A stretch of 64,000 bases of DNA from Stropharia rugosoannulata (lineage: Eukaryota; Basidiomycota; Agaricomycetes; Agaricales; Strophariaceae). A model generated the notes under the pieces. The model was not told the DNA's origin. It searched no databases and saw nothing but the letters and a program-made list of their open reading frames with translations. The stretch lies in NCBI GenBank assembly GCA_028532985.1, contig JANCIK010000004.1, positions 3,162,001 through 3,226,000 of the forward strand, written 5' to 3'. The position numbers were made by a program, and so were the translations under genes. Numbering within the stretch: the first letter of the stretch is position 1; the number at the start of each line of letters is the position of its first letter. This document shows, one piece after another, positions 21,273-32,813 of this stretch.

Positions 21273-22690
21273 TGAGAGGTCTGCCGCGGGGCTAGACTCG
21301 AATCACAAGAAACACAACACACACAACCCCAGCGGAGCGAGATCCTATCCCTTAGATCGAGCGACGCTCTTCAGCTAAACGGATTATAGATGTCTACGCT
21401 TCTCCTGGTACCTCCCCGCTGAGCGGAGTGTGATGTGTTAAGGGTCTCGTAAGTTCAGTCCAGAATGCCCGCTGTACAGTGCCTGCAAGTTCGTTTTTAA
21501 GGAGGGGTTTAATTCTAGAAGTCTCAGATTAATGTCTGGGCGACCTCCGCTGAGCGCAGGGTATCGATAGTAATGTATAGTTTTGATGGTGGCTCCGCGG
21601 GGCTTATTCCGCTGAGTGGGTTTGAGGTCCGGTGACCGATGCAGATGCTCACACAAGCTGGTATTCCCAATTGTGCCCCGCTCTGCTGACTATCCAAAGT
21701 TGTTCCGCTGGGACTGTCCAAAGTCCTGTTCCGCTGAGGCTATCCAGAACCTCGTTCACCCGGTGGTGCAGTCTCAATTCACAAAACACTACAGCGCGAG
21801 TTTTCGTACACGGTTGTACTGACTCCCCGCTGAGCTCTCCAAATGACCCGGTGGCCAGAAGCTATCCAAAACTTCTATGATTCACAATACACTTCACAGT
21901 AAAGACCCTGACAAAGCTAAACACAGCCCGCTGACGGTCTGGGACAGAGCCCAACACACAGATCTAGTGGGTAGACAATTGCTTGATTTCCGTAGTTACA
22001 ATTACAAGTTTATATAGACGCGCATTGTGTACTAATTTAGGTGGAGAGTAAATACTAGCAACGCCGGACCAAAGGTCCGCTGAGCGCATGTGCCTCCGCT
22101 GGGCGCTTTGATGGCTACTCCGCTGAGCGCGACCTGATCCTGTTGTGTTACCAGCCTCCGCCGAGAGACACTGTTAAACTCCGCTGGGCGGTTCCGTCTT
22201 GGTCATCGAGGCCTGGTTACTGCTGCCCAAAGTTCCCCAGCGGAGTCCGTGCTGTGTGCATTGTTTATTCCCTCGGGCATCACACGCTCCAGCGCGCGCG
22301 CCACGGTCACCTGACGAGTGGACTTAGGCAAATTTCGCCTTCGTGATGTGTTCCGCTGAGCCCCTTTGAGACACCGTCTACACACAGTCCTGCTCGTCGC
22401 CTTTGATATTTTCCGCTCAGCTGTACTCCTGCCTTCCGCTGGGACAACAGTAACCGTTATGTACTCCGCTGACAACTATTCCGGGTACTCCAACTGTGTA
22501 CTTATGGCTCGTACAGTCCGCTGAACCCCACACAAGCGTCCGCTGAGCACATGCGTGATAGATTCGTGATACACGCGCTGAGCGCTGAGACGGCTGACCA
22601 GGCTAGTCACCGCTCCGCTGTACCCTTGCACTTCAGCCCAAACCGCCCGCTGTGGCCACTTACAGCCTTGGTATAAACGCAAGCCTGTCA
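21273..22690 (-). repeat. 5' LTR of element B
   Basis: 1418 bp, nearly identical to 5232-6660. The right flank at 22691 is GCGT, inside the A1 pol reading frame. Dense CCGCTGAG motifs as in the other copies. Confidence 0.9.
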
Positions 22691-25311
22691 GCGTCATCTA
22701 TGGATCTCCGGTACATCCGTCCGTCCTTGTCTAGGAAGAAGTTACGAGTGTTCCTCGTAAAGTTCTGATATTCTCACTCCGTCATGCCTTTAGGCCTAGT
22801 GGTTGGATTCTGCAACCAGTAGCGTATCATCGGCAATTTCTCATCCATATCTTTTCCTGCAGACGTCCTGTTGCGCTCATCGTACTCCTCATCCTCCAGA
22901 TCCTCTATTCTGGAGTCGGGTATCGTATGCGCTAGTATGAATTTTTCTAAATACTCGCGCTGCGCGAGCGGCACACTCTCTTTCTGTATGAAGTCCTGCA
23001 CGGCCTGCTTTTCCGCTTCTGTCTCTTTCCGTGCGTGCTCGAGCTCCTGCTGGAAACAGCCTATAGAGCGCGCTTCTGGTAACTTGCGCGCAGTGGGACC
23101 TTCAAACAACTCATTGAGGAGTCCGGTGTATAGATACCCACCACGATCATCGATCTGTTCTTTGAATTCTTCAAAGTCCAGGGGATCTGGGTCGTCTTCA
23201 TAGACTTTCTCATATTCGAGCGGTCCCACCTCCTGATCATCGTCTTCTTCAGAGTGCGCGTACGCCTCATCTCCCGGTTGCCCTTCCCTGCGCGATAAAC
23301 CATCTGCACCGAAAGTTTTTCCCGCAACATGTTTCAACTGGAAGTGATACATAAGTATTTTATCTATCCAGCGATTAATAGTTGCATTAGGGCCCATGCC
23401 CGGATTATCCAACATGCCCTTCAAGTACTTGGCATCTGTTTCCACCACCAGCTTGCACGCACCGATGAGCCAATAATAACAGGCTTGTAGCGCACGTAAG
23501 AGTCCATACAACTCCCATTTGGGCTGTGAGAAGCGCTGCTCACATTCCGTTAACAGTATTGATCCGAAGCGCGCATATACCCTCTTCTTCGAATCTTGTG
23601 GGTCCTGCTGGTAAATGTAGAACCCTACTGCTCGCCATGATGTGTCTACAGCCAAAGTAATCGGCCCTGGCAATGTGTAATCCAGTGGTTTCACGCAATG
23701 TGCGTTGCACGCACCGTCTTTCAACGAGTCCATGCTAGCTTGCTGAGCGGGCCCCCACTCAAAGGGCTCTTTCCCACGCAATAGCCGCTGTATGTGCTCT
23801 GCGCGCTTCGCATAGTCTGAGATGTAGATACGGAGCAGACCCATTGTACCCATGAACGCGCGCACATCACTGATGTTCTTGCATGGCCCCCAATTGAGGA
23901 TTGCATGCACTTTATCAGGTGCTGGCTTTCGCCCTTCGTATGTGCACAAGTGCCCCACCACTACTATCTCAGCCGCGCATAGTATGGACTTCTTTCCACT
24001 AAATGTTCCTCCCGAGTACTTCATGCGCTGCACGATTCTGTTGACATTCAACATGTGTTCCCATACAAATCTCCTTATTCCCTTATTCTCTGGTATCGTC
24101 TCATATCCTCCTCCTTCTAACTCGTGGCGCGTTTTAGGTCCCCTAATAGGTACATCGTCTATATAGGGCTCTGTAACTTCAGGTATTTCATCGCGTAATA
24201 TATATGCGACATCCTCATGAAAGATGGGCACGGAGTTCGTCCATCCCATAGGGAGGGTCACTAAGCGCAGCGCACCGAACGGCGTCTGGAATGTAGTCAG
24301 GTCTCTAGAGGATTCAGCTAACAGCCGCTCATCGTACCCAACATACAAGTCCAGGATGCCGCCACATGCACGCCCCGCAAAGTGTTCCGCTAGACTCTCT
24401 GCTGCTGGAGGTAGTCCTGAATGTGCAATGGTTACTGCATTTAACGGTTCCAGACTGTGCACAATTCTGAACGAGACCCCGTCTTTCTTAGTCACTGTAA
24501 ACCAGCGCGACCGGTACGATGAGCTCGAGGGCTCATACGTGCCTGCGCGAATCTTGGTCGCGATGAATTCACATACGCGCTCATACATCCCAGGTGGTAT
24601 TGGGATGTTCTTTAATACCCAAGGCGTGTGCTCTACAGTGGGAATGTCTACTGGAGGGAAGAAGTCCGTACGGAATCTACCCTTCTCTGTGTCATCCCAC
24701 GCGAACGCCTCGTTCTGCTGCATGAAAACTTGATGCACCAACTTGCGCTCCTCGGGCCACAGGAAATCCCCTTCATGCGCCTTGTCAATTCCCTCCATGC
24801 GCTCAGTGGTGTACCGACCTGTAGGTACGAAGTCTGGCGGATGTGGTGACAATCGCGGCATGTCCTTTAGTGGGTCTCCTTTTATCTCCCTCACTATTCT
24901 AAACTTCTCTGGTAAGTCTTGATAGACGGGCCTGACTTTCTCAGCCACTGGCTTATACTTCTTTCCTGCGAGCACCGTAACGGTGGTGGCATTCTTGCCA
25001 GTCAGGCGCTTACGCATTACTCCTTGTTTCTTACTAGGGACCTGTTCCTCGTGCGATGCACGGAACTGCCCCCTAGGCTCTCCTTTGACTACTTCCTCTT
25101 TGCGCCATTTGCGCTGCTGAAAATACTTGTATATTCTTTCTTTCTCATCATCCTCCATCTTTGCCTCATGTACTGCTTGAGCCATGTATACATCCCTGAG
25201 CTCAGCGCTCCCAAACCGCTTCTTATTCTTTGGTAGCGCATACCCCGCTATCTCTATTTTCCCTGTGCGATCATCTCTGTCAAACATCAATGCGACCTCT
25301 CCTTGACGCAT
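22691..25311 (-). pseudogene. pol: RT and RNase H part of A1 pol, interrupted by element B
   Basis: Open from the ATG at 25311-25309 (overlapping the protease stop, TGATG) to the junction with LTR-B at 22690. RT motifs LVTLPMGWTNS and YIDD, RNase H DTSWRAVGFY, ETDAKYL and DGLSRR are present. The frame breaks after RMYRRSIDDA, just before the integrase zinc finger; integrase resumes at 4168. This copy is closely matched by A2 (61712-64000). It shows the TGCGC motif at places where the B pol has CCGCTGA. Confidence 0.85.
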
Positions 25312-26588
25312 CAAATCATCGAGGATTGAAAATCCTGATCTGCGTTAGGGTTTTCCGTTGTGCCAGGGTCCTGCAATTTAGGTTCGCGCTGCACAATCTT
25401 GGGACCGCACCCTCGGTTATAGGTGGGTACTACCAGCTTGCGCTGTGTGTTGGGATCAGTGAGCGTAAGCTCAACCGTTCCATCGCCGCGCGTCTTCACA
25501 TTGCTCTCCGTGAGGATCTCGAACGGCCGGCCCAAGAGTACCTCGTAAGCCGCTGCGCTGATGACATGCACTTGTAAATACACTGTCAGTCCGTTAAACA
25601 CAAACGGTACGTTGCGTGCTAAACCCTTGGTGGATTCCACCTGCTTATTCGCGCTCTGCATCCGTATAGTGAAGTCCGGGTCCCAACTAAGTCCTAAGCG
25701 CTCAGCAGTGTCCTGTGCCATTGACACAATCTGCGATCCACTGTCGAGCAACGTCTCTGCGTGTCCCTTGCCGTTGATGAGCGGAAATACCGCCTTTAGA
25801 TGGTGCGATTCGCGCGCCACAATAAGTCCCTTAGGCTTTTCGCCTGGCTGCAGAGTCGAGACGTACTGTTCGTACGGGTCTTCCATGATGATGGTCCCCG
25901 GTTGCAGTCCGCTGCGCTCATCTGAGCAAGTAAGGAAAGTGGCCACTGGTAGCTCGTCCATCTGCATAAACTCCTCTTCCTCTTCCTCCTCTGCTAACCG
26001 CGCGATAGCCTCATCTACTTCACGCTCTTCTTCATTGTAGTCTAGTTGTAATACGCGCATCGTATTCAAATCCAATGGTACCTTTCTTGGTACTATGCGC
26101 TCAACGAACTTTCTTCTGAAACCTGCAGTCGATATGCCTAACAACTGGCCCTGCGTGATCTCAATTTTCTGGTTTTCCAAGTGTTTGAGGACGGCATCAG
26201 CCTGCGCCTCATCTTCGATAGGTGCGCGCAGCTTATAGGCCGGCTTCCTCTTCTCTACTACAGGTATGGGCTCTTCCCTAACCTTAGGTTTTACTTTCTC
26301 TGGTATGCGCAGCGGAGGTACCATTACATATGGCACTGCTGCTGGTCATGCACTAGGCCCAGCCTTTGCAGGAACCTCGAACACTACTTTCTTCTTTACT
26401 GGCGCGCTGCGCGCACCTTGCTCCTCCACTACTTCTCGCAACTCATCTTCCTCATCATCACTCGCGTCCTCAACTGATGCTCTGGGTATATTTCTGATTG
26501 GTAACTTCTTATTTGTGCCCTCCGGGTTCTTGGGTTTATCAGAGCCACTATGCATAACTCTGCCCGCGTTTCCCTTCATCAGACTCAA
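25311..26588 (-). pseudogene. pro: Aspartic protease ORF of A1 with an in-frame TGA
   Basis: The -1 frame begins inside the gag end (GGGTTTC at 26591-26597) and is interrupted by TGA at 26346-26348, where A2 has CGA (Arg) in AGPSARPAAV. Beyond it the frame is open to 25311. The active-site sequence ETLLDSGSQIVSMAQD is intact. The N-terminal region is acidic (ASDDEEDEL) and includes a TGCGCGCAGCGCG tract at about 26401-26420 coding for Ala/Arg/Ser. Confidence 0.75.
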
Positions 26589-28588
26589 TCGAAACCCTGA
26601 CTGAGCGCAGCATCGCGTTCGGCTTTCATAGTCACTATTAACTGGCGCTGTTCCTCTATCACTTCCTCAGGCATCTTCGCCGATGCGCGCTCCTTCAGGA
26701 ACGCCTTCTTACTCTCCAGCTCTTGCTGAAGTGCGCGTATCTGCTCCTCATAGGTCTCGTCCAAGGAACTGGCCGGTTGGTACATCTGCGAGTATACCAT
26801 GCTAGGAGGCATACCCATGTACGAAGGATGGACGGGTGCCATATACGCTTGCTGCGCGGGCTGCCCGTTCTTCTTATGCCATTCGTCGACGCGCTCTTTG
26901 ATTGCACGCGAAGGGTCCCAAGGTATCGATGACCCGTCAGGTAGCTGTAAGCGCCCCGCTTCAGTAATGACAATCCTCCCCGCTGCCAAGTCCTGCTGCC
27001 GTACGATGCACTCAGCCACCACATGTCCCGTCTGCTTGCAGTAGAAGCAGCGAGGCTCCGGGCGTTGTTGGTATTGGAAGGGCCTAGGTGGCGCTCCACC
27101 AAAACTCGGTGCGCTCATGGGCATCATGGGGGCTACTGGTTGCACAGGCACCGACATCGGTGCGGCGCGTGCAGCCATGACATTGCGGATAATGTCCTCC
27201 AACTCTTTCTTACTCGACTCCTTTGACTTCGCCACTGTCTTCTCTACTAACGACAAGGTATCCTTGAAGGAAGCGACGAACCCTTTCAGGTCCTCAATCT
27301 CTCCGCGCAGCGAACCAACATCCGCGGCCTCAGTCTTGATGGCGGGCACCGGCATGAGTCCATCAGTGCTCTCGCGCCCTAGGCTCAGCGTAGTGCTTGG
27401 GTTCTTTGTGCGGGCCATTTGTTCCGCCATCTCGGCTACTTGTTTGAGAGGGTACATGTCCTCGGTGCGCACTTCTACCATCACCCCAGTAGGTGCAGTG
27501 AACTGTATATTGCGCTCAGTCAAGAACTTGTCGAACGATGTGCGCGTCGTGTAATCAATGTCCAGTTTATTAAACAATTGATCCCTGAACCCCGCAGTGA
27601 GACTATTGGTGAAGTAAGTCACCAGGGTATGATTCGCGAGCAGGGTAGGTGCCTTCGTGAGCTTAGCGGCCTCGGCCAAGAACGCGCGCTTGAAGTCTAG
27701 CAACACCTGGAGGTCTTCCTCCGAGATGCGCTGATTCTCCTTACAGAGCTTCTTGAGCCGTGCAATGGACCCTGTCTGAATGCTGATCACCTCCGGGTAC
27801 TTGTTGAGAATCATTTTCTTGAGCCCCGCGTACCCCTTGGTATCATAACCTGGTAAATTCTTCCACTCCTCCGCCGTCTGCATGGGTACATATTTTATTA
27901 CATATCCCCTCTTTTCATCGTCCTCCGTCACCTCCGCGCGCTTAAACCAATCCTCCAGATCCTCGATGTACCGTGGCAGCTCATCGCGCTCTGCAGCAGG
28001 ATCGAAGCTCAGCGCGCCGCGCGCACCACGTACTGGCATGGACATATCCTTAGGCATAGTTTCTGTTTCTCGAGGGGGTGAATTTCGTTCGCTTTCTGAG
28101 AGATCTGACAAGTCTTCTTCAAATATATCTCTCGCTACGTGCTCTGCTTCACTTTCGCTATTTTCCGCCGTGCGCTGCGTGGATGTCTTAGCAGTCCCAA
28201 ATACTTCCGAGAATGGAGGAGGGGTGTCTTGGGTAGCTTGGCTATCAGAAGTACCGAATGGTGCGGTTTCAAGTGTAATATCACTGTCCACTAATTGGCC
28301 TTCTGATTCAATGCCAGATGGTGGTCCCCAAAATCCACTAGTCCCTACTCTTAATTCCGAGTCGCTTTCGGTGAGCGCACCTGGGATGCGCTGCGCTAAT
28401 CCCTGGGTATCGATATGCAACTGTGCTTCCTCCCTCGCTCTTTTCTTTGCTTTTCTATCTCGTGTCGGTGTAATTACCAAAGGTGCTACCAGCTCAGCGT
28501 CTTTCTTGCTCCTCGTGGTTCTCTCGCGTGAAGGCACCGTTCCAAAGGATGGTCTGGCTTCTTCTGGCTCGGCGAGCGATGAAGGCAC
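26585..28588 (-). CDS. gag: Gag of A1
   Basis: About 667 residues if counted from a GTG near 28588; the frame is open further upstream with no ATG. It has a capsid-like central part (PRYIEDLEDWFKRAEV), a Gln/Pro-rich stretch and the CCHC knuckle CFYCKQTGHVVAEC, then a coiled-coil C-terminus. It is about 97% identical by eye to A2 gag. The stop at 26585-26587 overlaps the protease frame. Confidence 0.8.
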   Translation of the reverse strand: MPSSLAEPEEARPSFGTVPSRERTTRSKKDAELVAPLVITPTRDRKAKKRAREEAQLHIDTQGLAQRIPGALTESDSELRVGTSGFWGPPSGIESEGQLVDSDITLETAPFGTSDSQATQDTPPPFSEVFGTAKTSTQRTAENSESEAEHVARDIFEEDLSDLSESERNSPPRETETMPKDMSMPVRGARGALSFDPAAERDELPRYIEDLEDWFKRAEVTEDDEKRGYVIKYVPMQTAEEWKNLPGYDTKGYAGLKKMILNKYPEVISIQTGSIARLKKLCKENQRISEEDLQVLLDFKRAFLAEAAKLTKAPTLLANHTLVTYFTNSLTAGFRDQLFNKLDIDYTTRTSFDKFLTERNIQFTAPTGVMVEVRTEDMYPLKQVAEMAEQMARTKNPSTTLSLGRESTDGLMPVPAIKTEAADVGSLRGEIEDLKGFVASFKDTLSLVEKTVAKSKESSKKELEDIIRNVMAARAAPMSVPVQPVAPMMPMSAPSFGGAPPRPFQYQQRPEPRCFYCKQTGHVVAECIVRQQDLAAGRIVITEAGRLQLPDGSSIPWDPSRAIKERVDEWHKKNGQPAQQAYMAPVHPSYMGMPPSMVYSQMYQPASSLDETYEEQIRALQQELESKKAFLKERASAKMPEEVIEEQRQLIVTMKAERDAALSQGFD

Positions 28589-28739
28589 AGGAAATTTGCC
28601 TCGCTTATTACTCGTCCCCGTTTTATTTGAAATTTTTGTAATTTATTGTACATCAGGAAAATCACTTTTTTGCCGAGAGCTATTTAAAGACATTTTAGTA
28701 ACTTTTAGTCCATCGTTTCAAACTAGATTTAATTAAAGC

Positions 28740-28960
28740 CCCAATCATATCTTTAAATAGCTTGATAGGTCTTCGGCAGTCTTTTTAGCCTTGCCTTAAA
28801 CTAAGTATAGCTTTGTAGGTCTCTGTAGGTCTCTTTAGGTCTCTACAAGTCTTTTTTATGTACATTTTCTTATAACCATATAAAACTTGTACATTCCACT
28901 GTAAAACCATAAATTCTATAGCTATGGGGTAAATTCTAATCTAATTACAAAAACTAACTA
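28740..28960. repeat. Left subterminal repeats of the Plavaka element
   Basis: Runs of AGGTCTCTGT, AGGTCTCTTT, AAGTCTTTTTT and related units. Matching AAGTCTTTTT units occur near the right end. Such arrays bind the transposase complex in plant CACTA elements; here that role is inferred. Confidence 0.6.
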
Positions 28961-30060
28961 AAGAAAAGTCGCAACTGGTGGTCATTTCTATGCAGGTCTT
29001 GTCGGGCTCTATTATACAAGTTGATTGGTCGGCAAACCCACCCATTCCAACTCTGGGTATTCTGATCTAATACTTGTCGTTCTGCTAGAAACTGTATGCC
29101 ATCACTGTAACTTTGATCGTCCTTTTCATGCTTATCCTGGATTGTCAGAAAGTAGACTCGTTCCAGTTGAGGCATTGTCGACCAAACAACAGACACAAGT
29201 GAGGAAACAAAGTCCCTCATATAACCCATACTAGGATTGGTGTCGTACATATGGTAATGTAGCAACCGAGGAGTATAGATAATGACTGATTTCAGAAATG
29301 AAAGATGACCTAAAGCAGAGGCCCAGTCTCTAGAACACCATGGATATAGTCCAAGACGATTATCCTAATATAAAGAATATGAGTAAAGATAGGGTAACAT
29401 AGAAGTATACAACTAACCTGTATCGGTAGTATTGGCATACGACAGTCATATATAACCTGAAGGTTGACTAAATGGGGACCCAATGAATCGACCCATTTAT
29501 CCAAAACCTCCGAAACCAACCAAGCAACATCACCACAGTGAATTTGTAAGGCTTTTACTTGCATATTGGAGAACATAATTGCATAGAGTTTCACAATTGT
29601 ATTCTGTTGGTTGTTGACTCTGGGAATTCGGAACTGCAATGCCCAAATGTTAGCAAATGCATTGGTGCAGCTGGAAAGGCGATGCTGTCGGTAGAAACTA
29701 GTAAAGTCTTCACAGAATTGGAGCTGGGTTGCATATTGGTCCAGTGATGTCAGCAAAGGCATAGTGTTTCAGCTTGCTAACCAAGCCTTATATCCCAACT
29801 GCCAAAAGACACCTCCTGACTTGTAGCTAGGCAGCTCCCAAAACAAAGCTTCTAAAATAATATCCCGAAGCTCAAAGGGAACTATTACATTTCACTACAT
29901 AAGAAAGTATATCACAATCCAAAATAAATACAACATACTTTTCATCCATCCAGGAGCAATAAGCTCCTGAATCTCTTGCAGTGTTGAGGATAATATGTAT
30001 AGCCATGAAAATATATAAGCTATAAGGTGAATGCTATGTATTCCGACTAATAGCAGCAGA
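28954..30060 (-). pseudogene. Degenerate hypothetical gene in the Plavaka element, possibly F-box-like
   Basis: Several minus-strand segments have coding character: around 29830-29890 a stretch VPFELRDIILEALFW that resembles an F-box start, then 29310-29762 and 28954-29265 with Leu/Trp-rich protein (HCGDVAWLVSEVLDKWVDSL). An in-frame TGA occurs just before 29762, and splice phases at the upstream segment do not join cleanly. No confident family call. It may be a captured host gene decaying inside the transposon. Confidence 0.3.
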
Positions 30061-30395
30061 TACGATCAGTAAAGCTTATATTGAGCTGGCATATAAACAT
30101 ACACTTAGAAAACAGTTCAAAATACACCTGGTGGGTTTGCCAACTAGCTACTATGGGCATTTTGATAGAAAGAAAAGAAGTTGTTGTAGACATTGTAAGA
30201 AATGTATGGGTCGATTGAAACAGCACAGAATATAGTAAGCCTACAGCGAAGAACATTTACTGTTTGCGTAACTATAATGATCACCTGATTATTTACCCAA
30301 CTTCGCTATACCAGTACATAATGGGTATCGTTCGCAACCATAGTACAATAGTAGAATGTACTTTGTAAATAATAATGGCTAGGAGCTTTAGTCTA

Positions 30396-32021
30396 CTAAT
30401 TATCGCCTTCATGATTCAAAGGCCCCTCAGCTTCAACTTCATCAACCATATTCTCAAACTCCTTTCGGTTTACCTTTCCCTCACAATACTTCCTCCAAGC
30501 TGCTGCTAAAGTGTTTGAAGTGACGATAGCAGCGACAAGTTGCTGGAAATCAGGGTCTTCAGTGGTCGGATCAACATTGGGGACTCCTGTTCCATGAAGC
30601 CTTTTAGGCTGCCAGACAATACAAGTGTTCGTTGCTTGCTGGATATGAATCCCATATTCTGGAAGAAAGAAGTTTCCTCCATAAGACACACAGTTATGGG
30701 AACAATGCAGGGTAAGCATTGCTCCATATGTGTGGGGGTGACCTTCCTTATGTATATGCCTATAAGTTAAAGTGGATGATCAGAAATGGAGATATAGCGA
30801 CAAGAGAAATATACCTTGAATAATTTCTTGTGATAAAAGCTCCTGGTGGGGCAAGACCAGTACCAAGGAAATCATATGACTCATGGGGCAGAGACACAGT
30901 ATACTTTGTAACATCGGTAGTTGGAGCCTCCGAATCACCTTCTTTCATTGTCCTCACCGATGATTCTTCATGGCACTCCTGGTAGTTGTTACCTTCTCCA
31001 TTGTTTGAAGGAATTTTAAGCACCTTTGAAAAGTTCTTGATATCAGTCGTCACCTCCTCAGGAAGCTGTTTCTCCATAAGCTGCCATATAAAGGCAAACA
31101 AATTGGAACCCTCGATGTTGGCCTCAACCCTTTTATCATCCGAAAGTTTCTTCTTTGATGCGACGATGTTTCGGACCCAGCCAAACTCGCATCAGCTTCT
31201 GGCACCTGCAGACCAACCAAGCTGAACAAGCTTCCCAGGATCTTCTTTCTATAAAAAATATTAGTATAAGTTACAAAGACAGTAAACAAGAATACCCTAA
31301 GATTTCGGCGAATGTCAGTCTGAAACTCGGCAGTATCCTTTGCCCATTTGAGAGCACTCTTATGCTTGCAAAAGCCACAAATAACAACCCCAACAATTTC
31401 GCCAGTTTCAGAGTCTTCGAGAATCACATTCTCATCGGGACCAATGTCCAAAGAAAGTCTAGAAGGATTGAGCAGATGTAATGGCTTTCGAGGAATCCTA
31501 GCATCGGCCTGTTTGCCTACTGTAAAATGGTCCCTCCATTTGTCCATGATTTCCTGATTCTCGGTGATGATATGCATAGGGAGGGGGTAGTAGTTGCTTT
31601 CAGCCAGTTTCTGAACCTTTACCCTCTTGATGCCTTTAAGAAACTTGTCCCGATCCTTGTTAGTCCAGTTAAGTCTAGTTGCTTTGGTAAAGTTGGATTT
31701 TCTCTTTTTATACGACTTTGCTGCAGTTTTTCCAGCTTTATAGGCAGCAAACAAAGTAGGGAAGCATGTATGGCGAGGTGGAAGAGCAGATGTGATTGTT
31801 TCATATATGCTAGGAAAGGAGCTACCAGAGAAATAGACTGCACCGAGTTCGGAGGCTTTGGCAGAAGCTGCAAAGGCAGCTCTATTATTAGATTTGAGAT
31901 AGCGAAGAGCAGTAGTGTCAGATTCTAGAAACTGAAGTAAGGATTCCAGGTCTTTCTTGGAAATAGTAGAAACAGTAGATTGGGCAATGCAAGCTTTGGC
32001 TGGCTTCGAAAGGCGAGCCAT
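30396..32021 (-). pseudogene. 2OG-Fe(II) dioxygenase-like gene carried by the Plavaka element
   Basis: Start ATG at 32021-32019 (MARLSKPAKAC). Introns lie near 31248-31300 and 30774-30812. The N-terminal half is basic and includes CGFCKHKSALKWAKD. The C-terminal half has the sequence order of a double-stranded beta-helix oxygenase: GLAPPGAFITRNYSR, then HIHKEGHPHTYG (candidate H-x-E iron ligands), GGNFFLPEYGI and VVW-like IVWQPKRLHGTGVP with the distal His. Basidiomycete transposons of the Plavaka and KDZ types are known to carry TET/JBP-like oxygenases; assignment to that family here is tentative. TGA at 31192-31194 interrupts the frame in GARS-stop-CEFGWVRN, where CGA is expected. Confidence 0.55.
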
Positions 32022-32813
32022 TCTGGCGATGTGGTGGTTGCTGATGAAGATTAGATAAAGAATTAAATTTGGCAATCAAGCTTGAACATCGATCAGGTAA
32101 GCAACACCAGCCAAATACCACCACTGCTGTTACTCTTTCTGTCCTGTTTCTGTCTTTTTACTGGCTTTGGGCCCACTCTACCCTTTCCTGCTAGTGGATC
32201 TAAAGACATTGGTTATACACTTCCTACAGGCTATAGTGGGGTTTTAATCTTGCTTAAGTCATAGTGGGATGTGGATTGCTAGTGTCTGGGAGATAACCAT
32301 AGTGCAAAGGGTATAGGCTGGGGATAAAGTACAGGCCACTTGGAAGATACTTTGGGCACTAAGAACTAATAAATGGTATGGCAAGGGATCTGTATGTGGC
32401 ATTGTAGGGGAGTGAAGGTGTGTTGTGAACTACAGGTGGGTACCCCGATCCATTGTTAGGCTGCAGTTATTAATTTGTGCTGCCGCATTAAGCACCCAGG
32501 CTGTTGCAATACCCAAGCAATACCATGTGCTGCCTCTATCGGACCATCCCTCACCTAGCCCGCACCGATTGCCCATGGATGAATTGCCTTGCCTAGCAAT
32601 GAGTGTTTCTTATCAAGCATTTGCGGGGTTGGCATTACCCATCCAGTGCCCACCGCGGGGCCATGTCCTGACACCCCACATCGGCCAGCCTGTCCATTGC
32701 ACCCAATGCAATTTCACCATCAGTATCTTCTTGCCCTGTCTGCTGCCGCGCCCATCCCCACCTACCGCCAACGATCCCCCTCCGACCCGGCCTTCCATAG
32801 CCCCTACAAGCAA
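32022..32813. other. Gene-poor spacer in the Plavaka element
   Basis: Upstream of the oxygenase-like gene. Contains no clear gene, only short frames without conserved motifs. GC content rises toward the tandem repeats. Confidence 0.4.

Larger units (their letters stand above)
5232..22690 (-). mobile_element. Ty3/gypsy element B (family B), full length with a nested solo LTR
   Basis: Minus-strand order: 5' LTR 21273-22690, primer-binding site 21253-21270, gag, protease, pol, antisense cassette 7091-12384, polypurine tract 6661-6673, 3' LTR 5232-6660. Length is 17.46 kb, or about 16.0 kb without the solo LTR at 15710-17129. The two LTRs differ by only a few substitutions and a short local duplication near 6520-6540, so insertion is recent. 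Yet pol has a stop codon and the protease has a changed active-site triplet, so the element depends on helpers or was copied while defective. It sits in the pol of A1. Confidence 0.85.

Noticed and set aside
28651..28672. Helitron or Starship boundary
   Set aside because: 22-bp inverted termini, TA duplication and a Plavaka transposase explain the element; no Rep/helicase or tyrosine recombinase is seen.
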